Source: an uncultured Atopobium sp.
GTDB lineage: Bacteria > Actinomycetota > Coriobacteriia > Coriobacteriales > Atopobiaceae
NCBI GenBank assembly: GCA_946647055.1
Contig: CAMPCT010000083.1
Coordinates: 1 to 8,593, forward strand
DNA: 8,593 nucleotides
Reading direction: 5' to 3'
In this document: positions 1-6,451 of the stretch, one piece after another
How the letters are laid out: each line of letters opens with the position of its first letter
How positions within the stretch are numbered: position 1 is the stretch's first letter
Position numbers and translations under genes: made by a program
Notes under the pieces: generated by a model
What the model saw: only the letters and a program-made list of their open reading frames with translations
The model's database searches: none
What the model was told of the DNA's origin: nothing

Positions 1-10
1 CGAGCACCGG

Positions 11-94
11 GGGCGCCGGCCCTGGCCCGGAGGGGGCGGGGCGGCCGCTCGGCTGTTCTGTTCGTCGCTGGACTAGGGCGCCCGGCCCCTGGCC
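11..94. repeat. Imperfect GC-rich direct repeat (11-27 and 76-94)
   Basis: GGGCGCCGGCCCTGGCC at 11-27 recurs at 76-94 as GGGCGCCCGGCCCCTGGCC, differing only by two added C residues. The copies are 65 bases apart in the non-coding tract. Such low-complexity GC sequence can repeat by chance, so the function is open; a terminase-binding or packaging-signal role is conjecture from the position. Confidence 0.4.
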
Positions 95-145
95 TCGGCC
101 CTCGAGCTCGGCGGGCTCCTGGCCCCGATCGGCTCGGCTCTCGGC
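48..145. repeat. Cluster of five CTCGGC hexamers
   Basis: CTCGGC occurs at 48-53, 94-99, 107-112, 133-138 and 140-145, all on the same strand and with irregular spacing. Iterated short sites next to terminase genes can be small-terminase binding sites, but the tract is so GC-rich that the cluster may be compositional. Confidence 0.3.
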
Positions 146-365
146 GGCGGCGTAGGCGGTTTTTGGGTGGGGGGGTCGGAGATAGTCGACCTTTGGCGCG
201 GCCGACCTAGCCCCCCATGCCGCGCGAGTTGCGTGCCCCTTGGGGGACCGGCGCGGGGAGTCATTTTTTTGCGCGAGAAGTGAAAACAAAACCAAGGATA
301 CGAAAGAAATTGAGCCCAAACGAAAAACGTGAAAGTATATGCGCGACAAAAAGGCGGTGGTTTTC

Positions 366-692
366 ATGGCTCGTGACTTCGCAGTCGCCTTCTACCACAG
401 CCCTGCGTGGCTGCACAACCGCAAGGCGTACATGGAGATGGTGGTGGACACCCCGTTTGGCCTCGTTCCGCCCGGAATGTGCGAGCGGTGCTTCGAGCGC
501 GGCGAGCTCGTGCCCGCGAAGGTGGTCCACCACAAGATACACCTGTCACCGGACAACATTAGCGACCCGAGCGTGACCTTGGGCTTCGACAACTTTCAGA
601 GGCTTTGCCAAGACTGCCACGCGGCCGTGCACAAGGGTTGTGAGGCGCCGCGCGTGGCGTTCGACGAGTTCGGCAACGTGGTTAGGAGATAA
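366..692 (+). CDS. HNH endonuclease of the phage packaging cassette
   Basis: This is a small HNH nuclease (108 residues from this start) of the type found beside terminase genes in cos-packaging siphophages, where it works with the terminase in cutting concatemeric DNA. Visible signature: a zinc-ribbon pair CERC (Cys39, Cys42) and CQDC (Cys81, Cys84) frames the ββα-metal core, with His55-His56 in VVHHKIH, Asn76 in DNFQRL and His85 in CHAAVH. The N-terminus MARDFAVAFYHSPAW matches the usual start of this family. I therefore chose ATG 366, which has AGGCGG at 352-357 eight bases upstream, over ATG 339, which would add nine atypical residues (MRDKKAVVF) with a poorer ribosome site. It stops two bases before the small terminase gene, whose ribosome site lies in its last codons. 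A homing HNH gene is the alternative, but position and family pattern favour packaging. Confidence 0.9.
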   Translation: MARDFAVAFYHSPAWLHNRKAYMEMVVDTPFGLVPPGMCERCFERGELVPAKVVHHKIHLSPDNISDPSVTLGFDNFQRLCQDCHAAVHKGCEAPRVAFDEFGNVVRR

Positions 693-694
693 AG

Positions 695-1057
695 ATGGCA
701 CAGAAGGACGAGAAGCAGGCCAGCGCGCGTCTCAGGCGGCTGCACGACGAGGCGGAGCGCCTGCGCGGCATCGACGCGGTGATGATGGACGACCTTCTTG
801 CCGAGTACGACGCGCTTGCCACAATGACCGAGGGCCTGCGCAAGGACGTGCAGAAGGATGGCGTGATGATCAAGGCGGAGCGCGGCGCCGCGAACAACCG
901 TCACCTCGAGACTGTCGAAAACCCCGCGTTCACGACCTACTCCAAGTCAATCCAGCGACTCGGCGACCTTGCCAAGAAGCTGTCCGGCTTCGCGAAGGGC
1001 GGTGACGATGGCGAGGAAGAGGAAGACGAGCTCATGGTCTTCAACGCCCGTCGATAG
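695..1057 (+). CDS. Phage terminase small subunit, P27 family
   Basis: This is a 120-residue acidic, helical protein in the standard small-terminase slot between the HNH nuclease and the large terminase. Small terminases bind the packaging site on phage DNA and load the large subunit. The segment ENPAFTTYSKSIQRLGDLAKKLSG (roughly residues 76-99) resembles the P27-family C-terminal helix, where a NP-x(2)-Y segment precedes a leucine-patterned helix. The N-terminal half is charged and probably helical; I cannot point to a clear helix-turn-helix motif. The C-terminus carries a strongly acidic run (GDDGEEEEDEL) that could contact the large subunit. The start has GGAG at 685-688, inside the end of the HNH gene. 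The last 50 bases overlap the large terminase gene in another frame, suggesting translational coupling. Assignment rests on modest sequence resemblance plus very strong context. Confidence 0.8.
   Translation: MAQKDEKQASARLRRLHDEAERLRGIDAVMMDDLLAEYDALATMTEGLRKDVQKDGVMIKAERGAANNRHLETVENPAFTTYSKSIQRLGDLAKKLSGFAKGGDDGEEEEDELMVFNARR
995..999 (+). promoter_or_regulatory. Ribosome site deciding the large terminase start
   Basis: AAGGG lies eight bases before ATG 1008. The frame is also open upstream to a TTG at 969 and a GTG at 1002, but the TTG has no comparable site and would prolong the overlap with the small subunit gene. Confidence 0.5.
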
Positions 1058-2756
1058 CCCGCCCTACGTCGACGCTGACGGCAGGACCGACGCGGAGACG
1101 TACCTCATGGGCGTCCAGGACGGCACGATCGTCTCGGGCCGACGCATGCGCGCCCTCGCGGACAAGATGCTCCCGCGCATCCGCAACGGCTACGGCAGGT
1201 GGCACTACGACCCCGCGTACGCAACGCGGCCCGTGGAGTTCATCGAGCGGTTCTGCATGATACCGTCCGGCGAGCTCGGGCGCCCGTTCATCCTCGAACC
1301 CTACGAGCGCATGATAGTGGAGCTCACGTTCGGCTTCGTGGACGACGACGGCGTTCGCGAGTTCCAGTACACGCTCGTCGAGATGGCGCGCAAGAACGGC
1401 AAGACGTCGCTCGTGGCGGCCATTGAGCTTTACATGCTGCTCTCCGACGGCGAGGGCGCACCGCAGGTGTACAACGCGGCCACGTCCAAGGCGCAGGCGT
1501 CGCTTGCCTACGGCGCGGTGTGGCGCATGGTGAGGCAGTCTGCCAAGCTCAGGCGGCACCTGCGCAAGGGCACCGTCACGGAGCGTGCCGAGAACGGCAT
1601 CATCTGCGACGGCAACATGGGCTACGTGATCCCCGTCTCCAAGCAGTCGGACCACCTGGACGGCCTGGACGTTCACATGGCCACGTTCGACGAGCTCGCG
1701 GCATCCGAGGACCGCGCCACGTTCGACCTCCTGCAGCAGGGCATGGGCGCGCGCAGGCAACCGCTCATGTTCGTCATCACGACGCAGGGATTCGTGCGCG
1801 ACAACATCTGGGACCACGAGCGCGACTACGCCGTGCGATGGCTGTCCGGCGAGATCGAGGACGACAGGTTCCTCGGCGTCCTGTTCGAGATGGACGACCG
1901 CTCCGAGATTTGGGACGAGACGATGTGGCCCAAGGCCAACCCCGGCCTCGGCACCGTCAAGAGCAACGAGTACCTGCGCGGCAAGGTCGTGGCAGCCAAG
2001 AACGACCCCACCAAGCTGCCGACCGTGCTCACGAAGGACTTCAACCTGCCCGCCAACCAGGCGACGGCGTTCCTCACGTTCGAGGAGGCGGTGAACGAGG
2101 AGACGTTCGTGTTTGACCCGGACCAGTTCAGCTACTGCGTGGTGGGCTTCGACGCGGCCGACACGATCGACCTCACGGCCGCGCGCGCGATGATGATGCG
2201 CATGGGAGACGACCGCATATACGAGCGCTCGATGTACTGGATTCCCGAGGAGCAGGTCAAGGTCAACTCCAACTCCCAGCGCGGGCGTGACGCCGTGCCG
2301 TACCTCGAGTGGGAGGCACGCGGGCTCATACGCATCGTGCCCGGCAACAAGGTCGACAAGGCCGTGCTTCTCGAGTGGCTGCAGGAGCTCTACGACGACG
2401 GCGTGTACCCGTTCGCCGTGGGATACGACCCGTGGCACATGGACGACTCGACGCTCAGGGACCTCAAGGCGTTCGTGGGTGAGGGGCGCGTGGAGCCCGT
2501 GCGCCAGGGCGTGCAGACGCTATCGCAGCCAATGAAGCAGCTCAAGGCCGACCTGCGCGACAGGCGCATCGTGAACAACCACAACCCCATCGACGAGTGG
2601 TGCCGCATGAACGTCGCCGCGAAGGTCGACGTGAACGACAACGTGCAGCCCGTCAAGTCGAGCGGGCCCACGTCGCGCATTGACGGCTTCATGGCCGAGC
2701 TCGACGCATACATCACGCTCCTGCGCCACTGGACTGACTACCAGAACAGCCTGTAG
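1008..2756 (+). CDS. Phage terminase large subunit (ATPase and nuclease)
   Basis: This is the DNA-packaging motor and nuclease, 582 residues from ATG 1008, the usual length for the Terminase_1 (HK97/P27-associated) family. The N-terminal ATPase domain has a Walker A-like ARKNGKTS at residues 127-134, with Lys132 and Thr133 as nucleotide-binding residues. A Walker B ends in ATFDEL with Asp228 and catalytic Glu229. A motif-III-like VITTQG follows. The C-terminal RNase H-fold nuclease shows the expected acidic residues: Asp382 in VVGFDAADTIDLTA, Asp474 in VGYDPWHM, and Asp559 in SRIDGFMAELDAY. It docks on the portal encoded next and cuts the genome with the small subunit and probably the HNH nuclease. 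Both domains look complete. A GTG at 1002 would add two residues and a TTG at 969 thirteen; ATG 1008 has the best ribosome site. Confidence 0.96.
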   Translation: MARKRKTSSWSSTPVDSPPYVDADGRTDAETYLMGVQDGTIVSGRRMRALADKMLPRIRNGYGRWHYDPAYATRPVEFIERFCMIPSGELGRPFILEPYERMIVELTFGFVDDDGVREFQYTLVEMARKNGKTSLVAAIELYMLLSDGEGAPQVYNAATSKAQASLAYGAVWRMVRQSAKLRRHLRKGTVTERAENGIICDGNMGYVIPVSKQSDHLDGLDVHMATFDELAASEDRATFDLLQQGMGARRQPLMFVITTQGFVRDNIWDHERDYAVRWLSGEIEDDRFLGVLFEMDDRSEIWDETMWPKANPGLGTVKSNEYLRGKVVAAKNDPTKLPTVLTKDFNLPANQATAFLTFEEAVNEETFVFDPDQFSYCVVGFDAADTIDLTAARAMMMRMGDDRIYERSMYWIPEEQVKVNSNSQRGRDAVPYLEWEARGLIRIVPGNKVDKAVLLEWLQELYDDGVYPFAVGYDPWHMDDSTLRDLKAFVGEGRVEPVRQGVQTLSQPMKQLKADLRDRRIVNNHNPIDEWCRMNVAAKVDVNDNVQPVKSSGPTSRIDGFMAELDAYITLLRHWTDYQNSL

Positions 2757-2830
2757 ACCTAGTCCAGCGACGAGCGACACGCAAACATTTGTAGGTTCCG
2801 ACCTGCGCGTTTCGATGATAAGGTGGTCTC
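2757..2830 (+). promoter_or_regulatory. Short intergenic gap with a small hairpin and the portal ribosome site
   Basis: This 74-base gap is the longest non-coding stretch inside the gene block. GTAGGT (2791-2796) can pair with ACCTGC (2801-2806) across a four-base TCCG loop, giving a six-pair stem with one G-T pair. It is followed by only a short T run (GCGTTTCG), so any terminator would be weak; it may instead be an RNA-processing or attenuation site. AAGGTGG at 2820-2826 serves as the portal ribosome site, four bases before its ATG. Confidence 0.35.
2761..2774 (+). repeat. AGTCYAGCGACGA repeat, copy 1
   Basis: AGTCCAGCGACGAG starts four bases after the large terminase stop. The same 14 bases recur exactly at 6429-6442, and a 13-base version with one change is at 4679-4691. 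All three copies sit at gene ends. Function unknown; chance is possible in GC-rich sequence. Confidence 0.35.
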
Positions 2831-4081
2831 ATGGGATTCCTGTCTAAATTTTTCCCGCAGACTCCGCGGCAGGACCTCTCCCGATACCAATCCGGCTATA
2901 AGACCTTCACCGAGTGGCAGCCCGCTTTCAGCACATGGAGCGGGTCGCTCTACGAGCAGGCGCTCACCCGCGCGTGCGTGGAGCGCTACGCCACCGCGTG
3001 CTCCAAGCTCAAGCCGGAGGTCCTCGGGTCCGACAACTGCAAGCCGAGCGTGCGGAAGCTCTTCGAGACGTGGCCCAACGATTCCATGTCGTGGCCGACG
3101 TTCTTGAAGAGGGTCGCGACTCTGCTCGAGACCGACACGACCGCCTACGTCATCCCTAGCGAGGAGAACGGGCGGATTACCGGCCTGCACCCCATGAAGC
3201 CGGACTATGCCGAGGTGTGCGAGTACCACGGACGCCCGTGGATGATATTCCACCTCGCGACTGGCGACGTTCTCCCCATCGAGTTCGAGAAGGTCGCAAT
3301 CCTCACGAAGTTCCAGTACCAGTCCGACGTGTTCGGCGGCGGCAACGGCGCGCTCGACGCGACGCTCACGCTCATGGACGCGCAGCGACAGGCCGAGGAG
3401 CTTGCCCTCAAGAACGGGGCCCGCATCCGCTTCATCGGCAAGGTGACGGGTCTGGTCAAGGAGGGCGACCTCGAGAAGAAGCGCGACAGGTTCGCGACCA
3501 TGAACCTCTCGCACCAGAACTCGAGCGGCCTTCTGGTCTACGACAACACGTTCGACTCCGTGAAGCAGGTCGACGAGCGCCAGTACACCATCGACACCGA
3601 CGAGATGGAGCGCATCGACAAGTCGGTGTACAGCTACTTCGGCATCAACGAGCGCATCCTCACGAACCAGTTCACCGAGGAGGAGTGGGGCGCCTACTAC
3701 GAGAGCAAGGTCGAGCCCTTCGCGATCATGCTGTCCGAGGCGCTCACAAAGGTGCTCTACACGGCCGTCGAGCGCCGTCACGGCAACTACGTCATGTTCA
3801 GCTCCAACAGGCTCGAGTACGCGTCCAACGCCTCCAAGCGAAACATGGTCCGAGACATGGTCGACCGCGGCGTGATGAACATCAACGAGGCCCGCGAGGT
3901 CCTGCAGCTCCCGCCCATCGAGGGCGGCGACGTGTTCTTCGCGCGCGGCGAGTACAAGGACGCCCAGGGCATCGGCCAGCAGGGGTCACCGGTCCTCGAG
4001 GAGGACAGGGACCTGGGCGGAGACGACGACATCTACAACGACACCGACGGACGCGGTGAGGAGGACAAGTTCGATGGGTAA
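2831..4081 (+). CDS. Phage portal protein, HK97 family
   Basis: The portal forms the twelve-subunit ring at one capsid vertex through which DNA enters and leaves, and it is the dock for the terminase. The 416-residue length and gene position fit the HK97-type portal family. Recognisable parts include the N-terminal wing start MGFLSKFF, the region NLSHQNSSGLLVYDN, and the stem/clip block YSYFGINERILTNQFTEEEW, followed by AYYESKVEPFAIML, which is the most typical stretch of the family. The C-terminal RGVMNINEAREVLQLPPIEGGD is the usual 'NE.R..l.l.p..ggd' element. The last 40 or so residues are acidic and Gly/Asp-rich and probably disordered. The gene ends inside the protease start (ATGGGTAA overlap of 8 bases), which suggests coupled translation. 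Confidence 0.96.
   Translation: MGFLSKFFPQTPRQDLSRYQSGYKTFTEWQPAFSTWSGSLYEQALTRACVERYATACSKLKPEVLGSDNCKPSVRKLFETWPNDSMSWPTFLKRVATLLETDTTAYVIPSEENGRITGLHPMKPDYAEVCEYHGRPWMIFHLATGDVLPIEFEKVAILTKFQYQSDVFGGGNGALDATLTLMDAQRQAEELALKNGARIRFIGKVTGLVKEGDLEKKRDRFATMNLSHQNSSGLLVYDNTFDSVKQVDERQYTIDTDEMERIDKSVYSYFGINERILTNQFTEEEWGAYYESKVEPFAIMLSEALTKVLYTAVERRHGNYVMFSSNRLEYASNASKRNMVRDMVDRGVMNINEAREVLQLPPIEGGDVFFARGEYKDAQGIGQQGSPVLEEDRDLGGDDDIYNDTDGRGEEDKFDG
4059..4064 (+). promoter_or_regulatory. Perfect Shine-Dalgarno for the prohead protease
   Basis: AGGAGG lies nine bases before ATG 4074, inside the end of the portal gene. It decides the protease start against an in-frame GTG at 4056. Confidence 0.75.
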
Positions 4082-4685
4082 GGAGAACCGGGAGTACCGC
4101 AGCTTCCTCGCGACCCAGTTCGTGAACGAGAGCACCGAGAGCGAGCCGTACACCGTTCGCGGCTACTTCACCACCTTCGAGGACCCCTACCAGCTCTACG
4201 TCGACTGGGACGGCAACCCCGTCTACGAGGTCATCGACAGGCACGCGCTCGACGGCGCCGACATGAGCGACGTGATCATGCAGTACGACCACAAGGGCAT
4301 GGTCCTGGCGCGCCAGCGTAACAACTCCCTCGAGGTCGGCACCGACGACCACGGCGCGTGGTGCAAGGCGCGCCTGGGCGGTTGCCAGGCGTCGCGCGAC
4401 CTCTTCGAGGGCATCACCAACGGGCTCGTCGACCAGATGAGCTTCGGCTTCATTGTCGCGCCCGACGGCTTCGAGTGGGATTCCGACACCCGCACGAGCC
4501 GCATCGTGCGCATCACCAAGGTCTTCGACGTGTCGGCGGTGAGCATCCCCGCAAACCCCGGCACCGAGATTCACGCGCGTTCCTACCTCGACGGAGTGAT
4601 CGAGGCGGAGAGGCAGGAGTTGTCTCGGCGCGAACGTGACGAGAGGGCAAGGTTGGCCGCCCTGCTCCGACTCGCACAAGTCTAG
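4074..4685 (+). CDS. HK97-type prohead maturation protease
   Basis: This serine protease is packaged inside the procapsid and removes the delta domain of the capsid protein. The 203-residue product matches the HK97 gp4 / caudoviral prohead protease family. The expected catalytic residues are visible: His73 in MQYDHKG, Ser123 in VDQMSFGF, and an acidic residue, Asp152, in KVFDVSAVSIPANPGTEI; the 'vs.v..PAN' end of this motif is very characteristic. The N-terminus EPYTVRGYFTTFED corresponds to the first strand ('..v.Gyas.fn'). The last 35 or so residues are a charged, probably helical tail rich in Arg and Glu, likely self-processed or used for packaging into the prohead. It overlaps the portal gene by 8 bases and is followed directly by the capsid gene, its substrate. 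Confidence 0.94.
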   Translation: MGKENREYRSFLATQFVNESTESEPYTVRGYFTTFEDPYQLYVDWDGNPVYEVIDRHALDGADMSDVIMQYDHKGMVLARQRNNSLEVGTDDHGAWCKARLGGCQASRDLFEGITNGLVDQMSFGFIVAPDGFEWDSDTRTSRIVRITKVFDVSAVSIPANPGTEIHARSYLDGVIEAERQELSRRERDERARLAALLRLAQV

Positions 4686-4691
4686 CGACGA
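4679..4691 (+). repeat. AGTCYAGCGACGA repeat, copy 2 (variant)
   Basis: AGTCTAGCGACGA overlaps the protease stop codon (TAG 4683-4685). It differs from the copies at 2761 and 6429 at one base, the change that creates the TAG. It lies eight bases before the capsid gene's AGGAGG. Confidence 0.3.
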
Positions 4692-4710
4692 ACCGAATAG
4701 GAGGTACTTC

Positions 4711-5970
4711 ATGTTCGAGAAGTACACCGCCGAGCAGTACCGCGCTCTTGACGCCGACGCCTTCGAGGCGCGCCGCGCCGAGATCGAGGGCCTGCTCACC
4801 TCCGAGACCCTGCCCGAGGGCGTCACCACCGACGAGCTCGTGGCCGAGTCCGAACTCATCATCGCGGAGGCCCGCAGCCGCAAGGCCGCACAGAACCTCC
4901 GCGCCCAGACCATCGAGGAGCTCAAGCGTGGCGCCGGCCACGTCGTGGCCTCCTCCCAGCAGACTGAGGAGGGTAGCACGATGCCCAACACCATCGTCGA
5001 CCCGTTCGACACCCCCGAGTACCGCAACGCCGCCATGGAGCGCATCTGCCATGGCAAGGAGATGCCCGAGGAGTTCCGCACCGGCATCTACGCCCAGCGC
5101 ACCCCCGCCCACACCGCCACCACCGACGTGCCGGTCATGATTCCGACCTCCACGTCCAACCAGATCATCGAGGAGCTCGAGGCCGAGAACGGCATCTACT
5201 CCCGCATCACCAAGACCAACGTCAAGGGTGGCGTGGAGTACCCCATCCTCGAGCTCAAGCCCACCGCATCGTGGGTCGGCGAGAACGCGGTCTCCGACTG
5301 GCAGAAGGTCGAGGCCAAGCTCAAGGTCACGTTTAGCTACTACGAGCTCGAGTGCCGCATCTCGCAGACCATGCTCGAGAGCATCGTCACCTACGAGGAG
5401 TTCCAGCGCCGCTTCGTGCCCATGGCCGTCAAGGCGATTCTCGACAAGGTCGAGGAGGGCGTCATCTCCGGCACCGGCGAGGGCCAGATGCTCGGCATCA
5501 TCAACGACGCCCGCGTCACCAACAAGGTAGAGATGGCCGCGGCCGACGTCGTCGACTGGAAGAAGTGGCGCAAGATCGTGAAGGCCGCCATCCCGCGCGC
5601 CTACCGTCGCGGCCAGTTCATCATGTCGCAGACCATGTGGGACAGCTACATCGAGACCATGGCCGACGACAACAACGCCCCCGTCTCCATCGGCTACAAC
5701 GCCGTCACCGGCGAGGAGACCCGCCGCTTCATGGGCTTCGACGTCATCCTGGTCGACGACGACCTCGTGGCCAACTTCGACGACGCGGCCACCGGCGACG
5801 TGTTCTGCATCTACGGCCAGCTCTCCGACTACGCCATCAACACCAACCAGCAGCTCATGAGCGTCCAGTACCTCGACTGGGACGACCGCAAGAAGAAGAC
5901 CGTGGCCTACATGGTCCTCGACGGCAAGGTCCTCGACCCCCACGGCTTCGTGCTGGTCGCCAAGAAGTAG
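4711..5970 (+). CDS. Major capsid protein, HK97 fold, with N-terminal delta domain
   Basis: This is the main shell subunit, 419 residues. ATG 4711 has a perfect AGGAGG at 4699-4704. Residues 1 to about 85 are charged, Ala/Glu/Arg-rich and probably helical or coiled (FEARRAEIEGLL, LIIAEARSRKAAQNLRAQ), which fits the delta scaffold domain removed by the protease next door. The capsid core begins around PEYRNAAMERICHGKEMPEEFR, the usual N-arm to E-loop entrance. Typical later elements are PVMIPTSTSNQIIEELE, TASWVGENAVSDWQ, LECRISQTMLESI with the spine helix after it, ISGTGEGQMLGIIN (the GtG..qp.Gi segment), and the final strands with VLVDDD and LDPHGFVLVAKK. An internal ribosome site and ATG at the delta/core border are described separately. 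The cleavage site is not identifiable with certainty, but residues 75-92 are likely. Confidence 0.95.
   Translation: MFEKYTAEQYRALDADAFEARRAEIEGLLTSETLPEGVTTDELVAESELIIAEARSRKAAQNLRAQTIEELKRGAGHVVASSQQTEEGSTMPNTIVDPFDTPEYRNAAMERICHGKEMPEEFRTGIYAQRTPAHTATTDVPVMIPTSTSNQIIEELEAENGIYSRITKTNVKGGVEYPILELKPTASWVGENAVSDWQKVEAKLKVTFSYYELECRISQTMLESIVTYEEFQRRFVPMAVKAILDKVEEGVISGTGEGQMLGIINDARVTNKVEMAAADVVDWKKWRKIVKAAIPRAYRRGQFIMSQTMWDSYIETMADDNNAPVSIGYNAVTGEETRRFMGFDVILVDDDLVANFDDAATGDVFCIYGQLSDYAINTNQQLMSVQYLDWDDRKKKTVAYMVLDGKVLDPHGFVLVAKK
4967..4983 (+). promoter_or_regulatory. Internal Shine-Dalgarno and in-frame ATG inside the capsid gene
   Basis: A perfect AGGAGG (4967-4972) lies eight bases before ATG 4981, which is capsid codon 91 in the same frame. 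Starting there would give a product of about 329 residues that lacks the delta domain and begins MPNTIVDPFDTPEYR, just where a mature capsid subunit is expected to begin. The site encodes Glu-Glu-Gly, so it could be incidental. Its quality equals that of the gene's own start. Confidence 0.45.
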
Positions 5971-5972
5971 CC

Positions 5973-6146
5973 ATGGCCAAGGTCAAGGTCATAGCCGGGT
6001 TCCTCGACGCGCGCGAGCTCGTGGAGCGCAAGCCGGGTGACGTGTTCGACGCCACCGACGAGCGAGCCGCCGAGATAGCCGCCAAGCTGCCCGGCTACGT
6101 CGAGGTACAGAAGCCGAGACGCACAACCAAGAAGAAGGAACAGTAG
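5973..6146 (+). CDS. Small conserved-type phage protein after the capsid gene, function unknown
   Basis: This 57-residue protein starts two bases after the capsid stop and ends two bases before the next gene. The sequence MAKVKVIAGFLDARELVERKPGDVF, followed by ERAAEIAAKLPGYVEV and a basic tail (KPRRTTKKKEQ), fits a recurrent pattern of tiny proteins in phage structural operons: a strand 'kVkv...f.D', a 'GD.f..t.eRa..l' helix, and 'GyVev'. I know no established function; a capsid-associated or head-assembly role is inferred only from position. There is no strong ribosome site (AAGAAG at the capsid end), so translation is probably coupled to the capsid gene. The codon pattern matches its neighbours, so I regard it as real. 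Confidence 0.8.
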   Translation: MAKVKVIAGFLDARELVERKPGDVFDATDERAAEIAAKLPGYVEVQKPRRTTKKKEQ

Positions 6147-6148
6147 AC

Positions 6149-6448
6149 ATGGCACTCCTGGACGAGGTCCGCGCCAACCTGCGCGTGACGAGCGAGCTCA
6201 CCGACGACGAGATTCAGATGTGGGTCTCCGCCGCGCTTGCCGACATGAAGCGCGTCGGCATCGACGAGACGCTCCTTGCCGAGGGAAGCATGGACCCTCT
6301 TGCCAGGGGTGCCGTCACGCTCTACGTCAAGGGCCACTACGGCTACGACAACGACGAGGCGCCGCGGTTCCTCAGCCACTACCGCCAGACCGTGGCCGCG
6401 CTGCTCAACAGCCCGGCGAACACGGCCCAGTCCAGCGACGAGGGATAG
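6149..6448 (+). CDS. Head-tail connector protein, HK97 gp6 / SPP1 gp15-like
   Basis: This is a 99-residue, mostly helical protein in the first slot after the capsid block. There the adaptor that sits under the portal ring is normally encoded (HK97 gp6, SPP1 gp15; 'phage_gp6/connect' families). The start MALLDEVRANLRVTSELTDDEIQMWVSAALADMKRVGI is typical: 'l.evk..LRi.....D.ei..li.aA...i...Gi'. It is followed by a second helix pair with AVTLYVKGHYGYDNDEAPRFLSHYRQTVAALL. It ends in a short polar tail. AAGGA at 6134-6138 serves as ribosome site. The next gene, encoding head closure, follows after three bases. Confidence is high from helix pattern and context, although exact family membership needs a profile search. 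Confidence 0.87.
   Translation: MALLDEVRANLRVTSELTDDEIQMWVSAALADMKRVGIDETLLAEGSMDPLARGAVTLYVKGHYGYDNDEAPRFLSHYRQTVAALLNSPANTAQSSDEG
6429..6442 (+). repeat. AGTCYAGCGACGA repeat, copy 3
   Basis: This copy, AGTCCAGCGACGAG, is identical over 14 bases to the one at 2761-2774. It encodes the polar end of the connector protein and its 3' end merges into the AGGGA ribosome site of the next gene. Confidence 0.35.
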
Positions 6449-6451
6449 CCC

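Larger units (their letters stand above)
1..365. other. Non-coding region upstream of the packaging genes
   Basis: I see no supportable gene here. The reading frames in this stretch resemble no phage family and do not show the G/C-third-position pattern of the real genes. The region has two parts. Bases 1 to about 260 are extremely GC-rich with G and C runs and short repeats. Bases about 262 to 340 are much richer in A and T. A very weak promoter-like pair (TTGAGC at 310-315 and TATATG at 336-341, with a 20-base spacer) lies just before the HNH gene, but the spacing is poor. Because the region immediately precedes an HNH-TerS-TerL cassette, it is a reasonable place for a cohesive-end (cos) packaging site. 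That is inferred from gene order; no cos sequence is recognised. It also begins at the window edge, so an upstream gene could lie just outside. Confidence 0.5.

Noticed and set aside
41..48. GCGGCCGC, a NotI site near the left edge, as a hint of vector sequence
   Set aside because: An eight-base palindrome made only of G and C is expected now and then in such a GC-rich tract, and no flanking vector-like sequence is recognised.
310..341. A sigma70-like promoter (TTGAGC and TATATG)
   Set aside because: The boxes match poorly and the spacer is 20 bases; mentioned only as a weak possibility in the non-coding region entry.
339..365. ATG 339 as the HNH gene start
   Set aside because: It adds nine residues not typical of the family and has a weaker ribosome site than ATG 366, which yields the usual MARDFAxAFY-type N-terminus. 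It remains possible.
217..576. A possible plus-strand gene starting at 217 and overlapping the HNH gene
   Set aside because: The translation is a frame-shifted reading of the HNH gene with Arg/Ser/Thr-rich low complexity, and there is no ribosome site of note.
1041..2438. A 465-codon open frame on the minus strand opposite the large terminase
   Set aside because: It is the mirror of a GC-rich coding frame with biased third positions. Its translation is low-complexity (Val/Leu/His/Arg-rich) and matches no family, while the plus strand carries a clear terminase.
2759..3781. A 340-codon open frame on the minus strand opposite the portal gene
   Set aside because: Shadow of the portal coding frame, with no recognisable domain.
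4513..5943. A 476-codon open frame on the minus strand opposite the capsid gene
   Set aside because: Repetitive Gly/Val/Asp/His-rich translation typical of a shadow frame; the plus strand has the complete capsid protein.
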